The position numbers were made by a program, and so were the translations under genes. A stretch of 64,000 nt of DNA, taken from Prochilodus magdalenae. Lineage: Eukaryota; Chordata; Actinopteri; Characiformes; Prochilodontidae. Positions within the stretch are counted from its first letter, which is position 1, and each line of letters opens with the position of its first letter. Shown in pieces: positions 61,674 through 64,000 of the stretch. The stretch spans positions 93,501 to 157,500 of the forward strand of contig JAMWET010007210.1 of the NCBI GenBank assembly GCA_024036415.1, in the 5' to 3' direction. Under the pieces are notes generated by a model that saw nothing but the letters and a program-made list of their open reading frames with translations, was not told the DNA's origin and did not search any database.

Positions 61674-63529
61674 GTCGATATATATAAATGCAGTTAAGTT
61701 TATATATATATATATATATACATATATATTAAATAGTAAATAATTACACCTAATTAGTACCTATATGACTATACATACACAACACAGAATGTATTAAGCT
61801 TTCTATAAATTGTTTGATATGTAGAGGTTTTGTGTCCCTTCCAAGTGAGCCCTGCTTCAGTTCTGTGGTGCAAAAAGCTTTTTATGATGATCCAGATGAA
61901 GGAATTAAACAGCAGAGCATATCTGTCTTTCCTAGAGGCACAGTAGCACTGCACTGTCTGTAACAGCAGCTGTGTTCGGGTTAATTACAGACTAATTGTA
62001 CTGTTTATAATATAGAATATATGCAAACTCTTCAAATTCATCAAAATTCAACCCACTGCTTTTAATTCTGAGTATGCCACACATCTTTCTCCAATTGCTC
62101 TTTAAAACAGGGTGGGAGGGGTGAATATGTGTATGTATGTATGTCGGTTTTTAGAATGGCCTCTTTTCATAACAGATGTGAGCCCTCAAGAAGAGAGGTC
62201 TGCCTAATTCTGTACACGCTGACCTTTGAACCTTGAGTTAGTAAGCAACAGATTCTTCTAGAAAACAGTACAATTGGGCATGGCTCATTCCGAACTCGGG
62301 GTGCACCCAAAATTCCTTGAAAATTGATAAAATTGTCTCCTAGGAACAATGCTACTGGACCCTACTGCAGGGGGCTCGTTCCTGAACTCACCCCTTTCGC
62401 TGCTTGTGAGTTTCCATGTGTCATATAGACGTTAAGCTTCTCCTTTGTCATGGAATGTAAATAAAAGGAAAACACATTTACATATAAATGGTGGGTTTCC
62501 AGCATTAGTGAAGGCACATGTGCAGGCAGCAGTGTTTGAGTGCCTGCCAAACTCCTGACCAAAATACCATCACCCATGTGTATGCTCATGCGTACTTCTC
62601 ACGCTCTGATGTGAAACCAGCCGAACCAATGAAAGAGATACTGTGTCATAAAAACCCAAACTCTGGTGCCCACTTAGCAAACCGACTAGCGGGGAATACC
62701 GCCCTAGAAGACCACCTAGCTTCACGCATGTCAAGCAAATATCAAAAGTCCTGATTTTCAAGACTAAAGCCTGTAATTTAACAAGGGAAAGATGAACTGT
62801 GCTATAATGCTATTATATTATAATGCTGTTATTATATTTGCAGTGCTTTAGACAATAACAGTATCACAGTATGCATAATAGCCATATAACCCTTAAGAGC
62901 TCATTATCAGATGAATGGAAAGCGTCTACTGTGCACGTTCTGGAGCTGAATAGACGCGTTAGGCTCTTAGAAGCACAATGTTCCGACAGCGTGATTGTTG
63001 TGTTTCTTGTATTGCTGGTAAATGGTGAGAAAAGTTAGGCAGGTTATTGAATTGCACGGATATTATGCATGCTAAAAGCAATCTATATTTAATTAAGAGC
63101 ATGTGCTGAAGATTCCTTTTTGGATTGCCCCGGGACTGAGTAAAAGGGCTGCAGGGTTTCCCTTCATTACAGGCCTGGAGCGAAGCCTTTCATCCTGAGC
63201 TGGTGCAAGGGTGCAGCGTAACCCTGGTGTCACCACACCTCATATGCTCACCCGATTGTTTTTGCATGCTTGTAAATGAAAACAGTCGTTTAAACGAGGT
63301 TAAGTCAGTTCATTTCAATTTGCTCTATTTATTATTTTTTATGAAGTGCTTTCTGTATAGTTCGTGTGGTTTAGACATCGTCCTTTAACCCTGGTACTTA
63401 AGTGTGATCTCTGCCTGGTTGGGAGATCTTTCACTTCAGCTCTGCATTTTTTCTTCAGTAACATTTACGTAATGTATTACAATGGAAATGTGCAATTTTT
63501 ATTGTAGCTGTTTGTCATTTACACGTACA
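61674..63529. other. nrxn2 intron, no gene seen
   Basis: (TA)n run at 61700-61730. No gene or repeat family recognised in the remaining 1.8 kb. Confidence 0.55.
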
Positions 63530-63806
63530 GACCATCAAATCTAATCTGATCAGATCACTTCTATTGTCACGTCACATTTTCACAGGTGTGAAGGTGAGTA
63601 AAACTAAGGTGCATAGTCCCTTACAGACTTAAATACAAAAATATACATTAAACCAATAAATATATACAATACTAAGCACAAAGACCCTGTTTATCCTAAT
63701 ATACAGTTTTATATAACAGTAATATAAAGTTATAAATAACAACTATGATATATCCAGATGTACACATTTCCATATAGCACTATGGTAAGACTGAGGTAGA
63801 TGAGAG
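63530..63806 (-). mobile_element. LINE-like 3' UTR repeat, copy 2 (uninterrupted)
   Basis: Matches 46496-46705 and then, without a break, the word ggtaagactgaggtagatga that appears at 47377 after the insertion in the other copy. Confidence 0.7.
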
Positions 63807-64000
63807 ATAAGATAAGATAAGATAATCCTTTATTAGTCCCACAGTGGGGAAATTTACAGTGTTACAGCAGCAAAGGGATAGCAAGTTACCTAGTACAACA
63901 AATAAGACAGGTGAACAGAACAACAATATAAACATTATAAATAATAAAAGTCAAAAACCTCTGGAGGATCTTATTTACAGATAAATGCAAAATATTTACA
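63807..64000 (-). mobile_element. LINE 3' end, cut by the window edge
   Basis: Minus-strand fish LINE 3' region: gataagataagataat (tail repeats), then cctttattagtcccacagtg and gggaaatttacagtgttaca. It runs to the end of the window. Confidence 0.7.

Overview
The window is an internal piece of a large vertebrate gene, almost certainly from a teleost fish. Five exons on the + strand (9004-9123, 10518-10899, 18123-18313, 26403-26576, 29416-29538; 990 coding bases in all) join in phase into one continuous neurexin reading frame. They cover the end of LNS4, all of LNS5 and the third EGF-like domain (EGF-C) of an alpha-neurexin. Residue choices (ITERR-type segment reading [39 protein letters not shown]) fit neurexin-2 better than neurexin-1 or -3 as I remember those proteins, so I call the gene nrxn2; whether it is the a or b teleost paralogue cannot be told. 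The gene encodes a presynaptic single-pass adhesion receptor; the parts present here are extracellular.

Layout: 1-9003 is intron, starting with about 1.1 kb of a 22-bp minisatellite. 9004-29538 holds the five exons, with introns of 1.4, 7.2, 8.1 and 2.8 kb. 29539-64000 is one intron of at least 34 kb after the EGF-C exon; in neurexins this is the intron in which the beta promoter and beta-specific first exon normally lie, but I could not find that exon here.

The introns are filled with repeats typical of fish: a nearly complete Tc1-like transposon (13847-15413) with an inactivated transposase, a Tc1-type MITE (8032-8655), further degenerate Tc1/mariner pieces, a three-copy TA-flanked MITE family, one copy of which is split by a 383-bp foldback element with a 5-bp target duplication, tRNA-derived SINEs, LINE 3' ends, four solo-LTR-like copies with TG...CA ends, and many long CT, GA, GT, CA, TA and G tracts. 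The repeat set suggests an otophysan fish (characiform/siluriform type), but that is a weak inference.

The least explained item is an exon-like open segment on the minus strand (55857-56080) with good splice-site sequences and a globular-looking 74-residue translation that I do not recognise. No complete independent gene, no non-SINE tRNA gene, no rRNA gene and no CRISPR array were seen.
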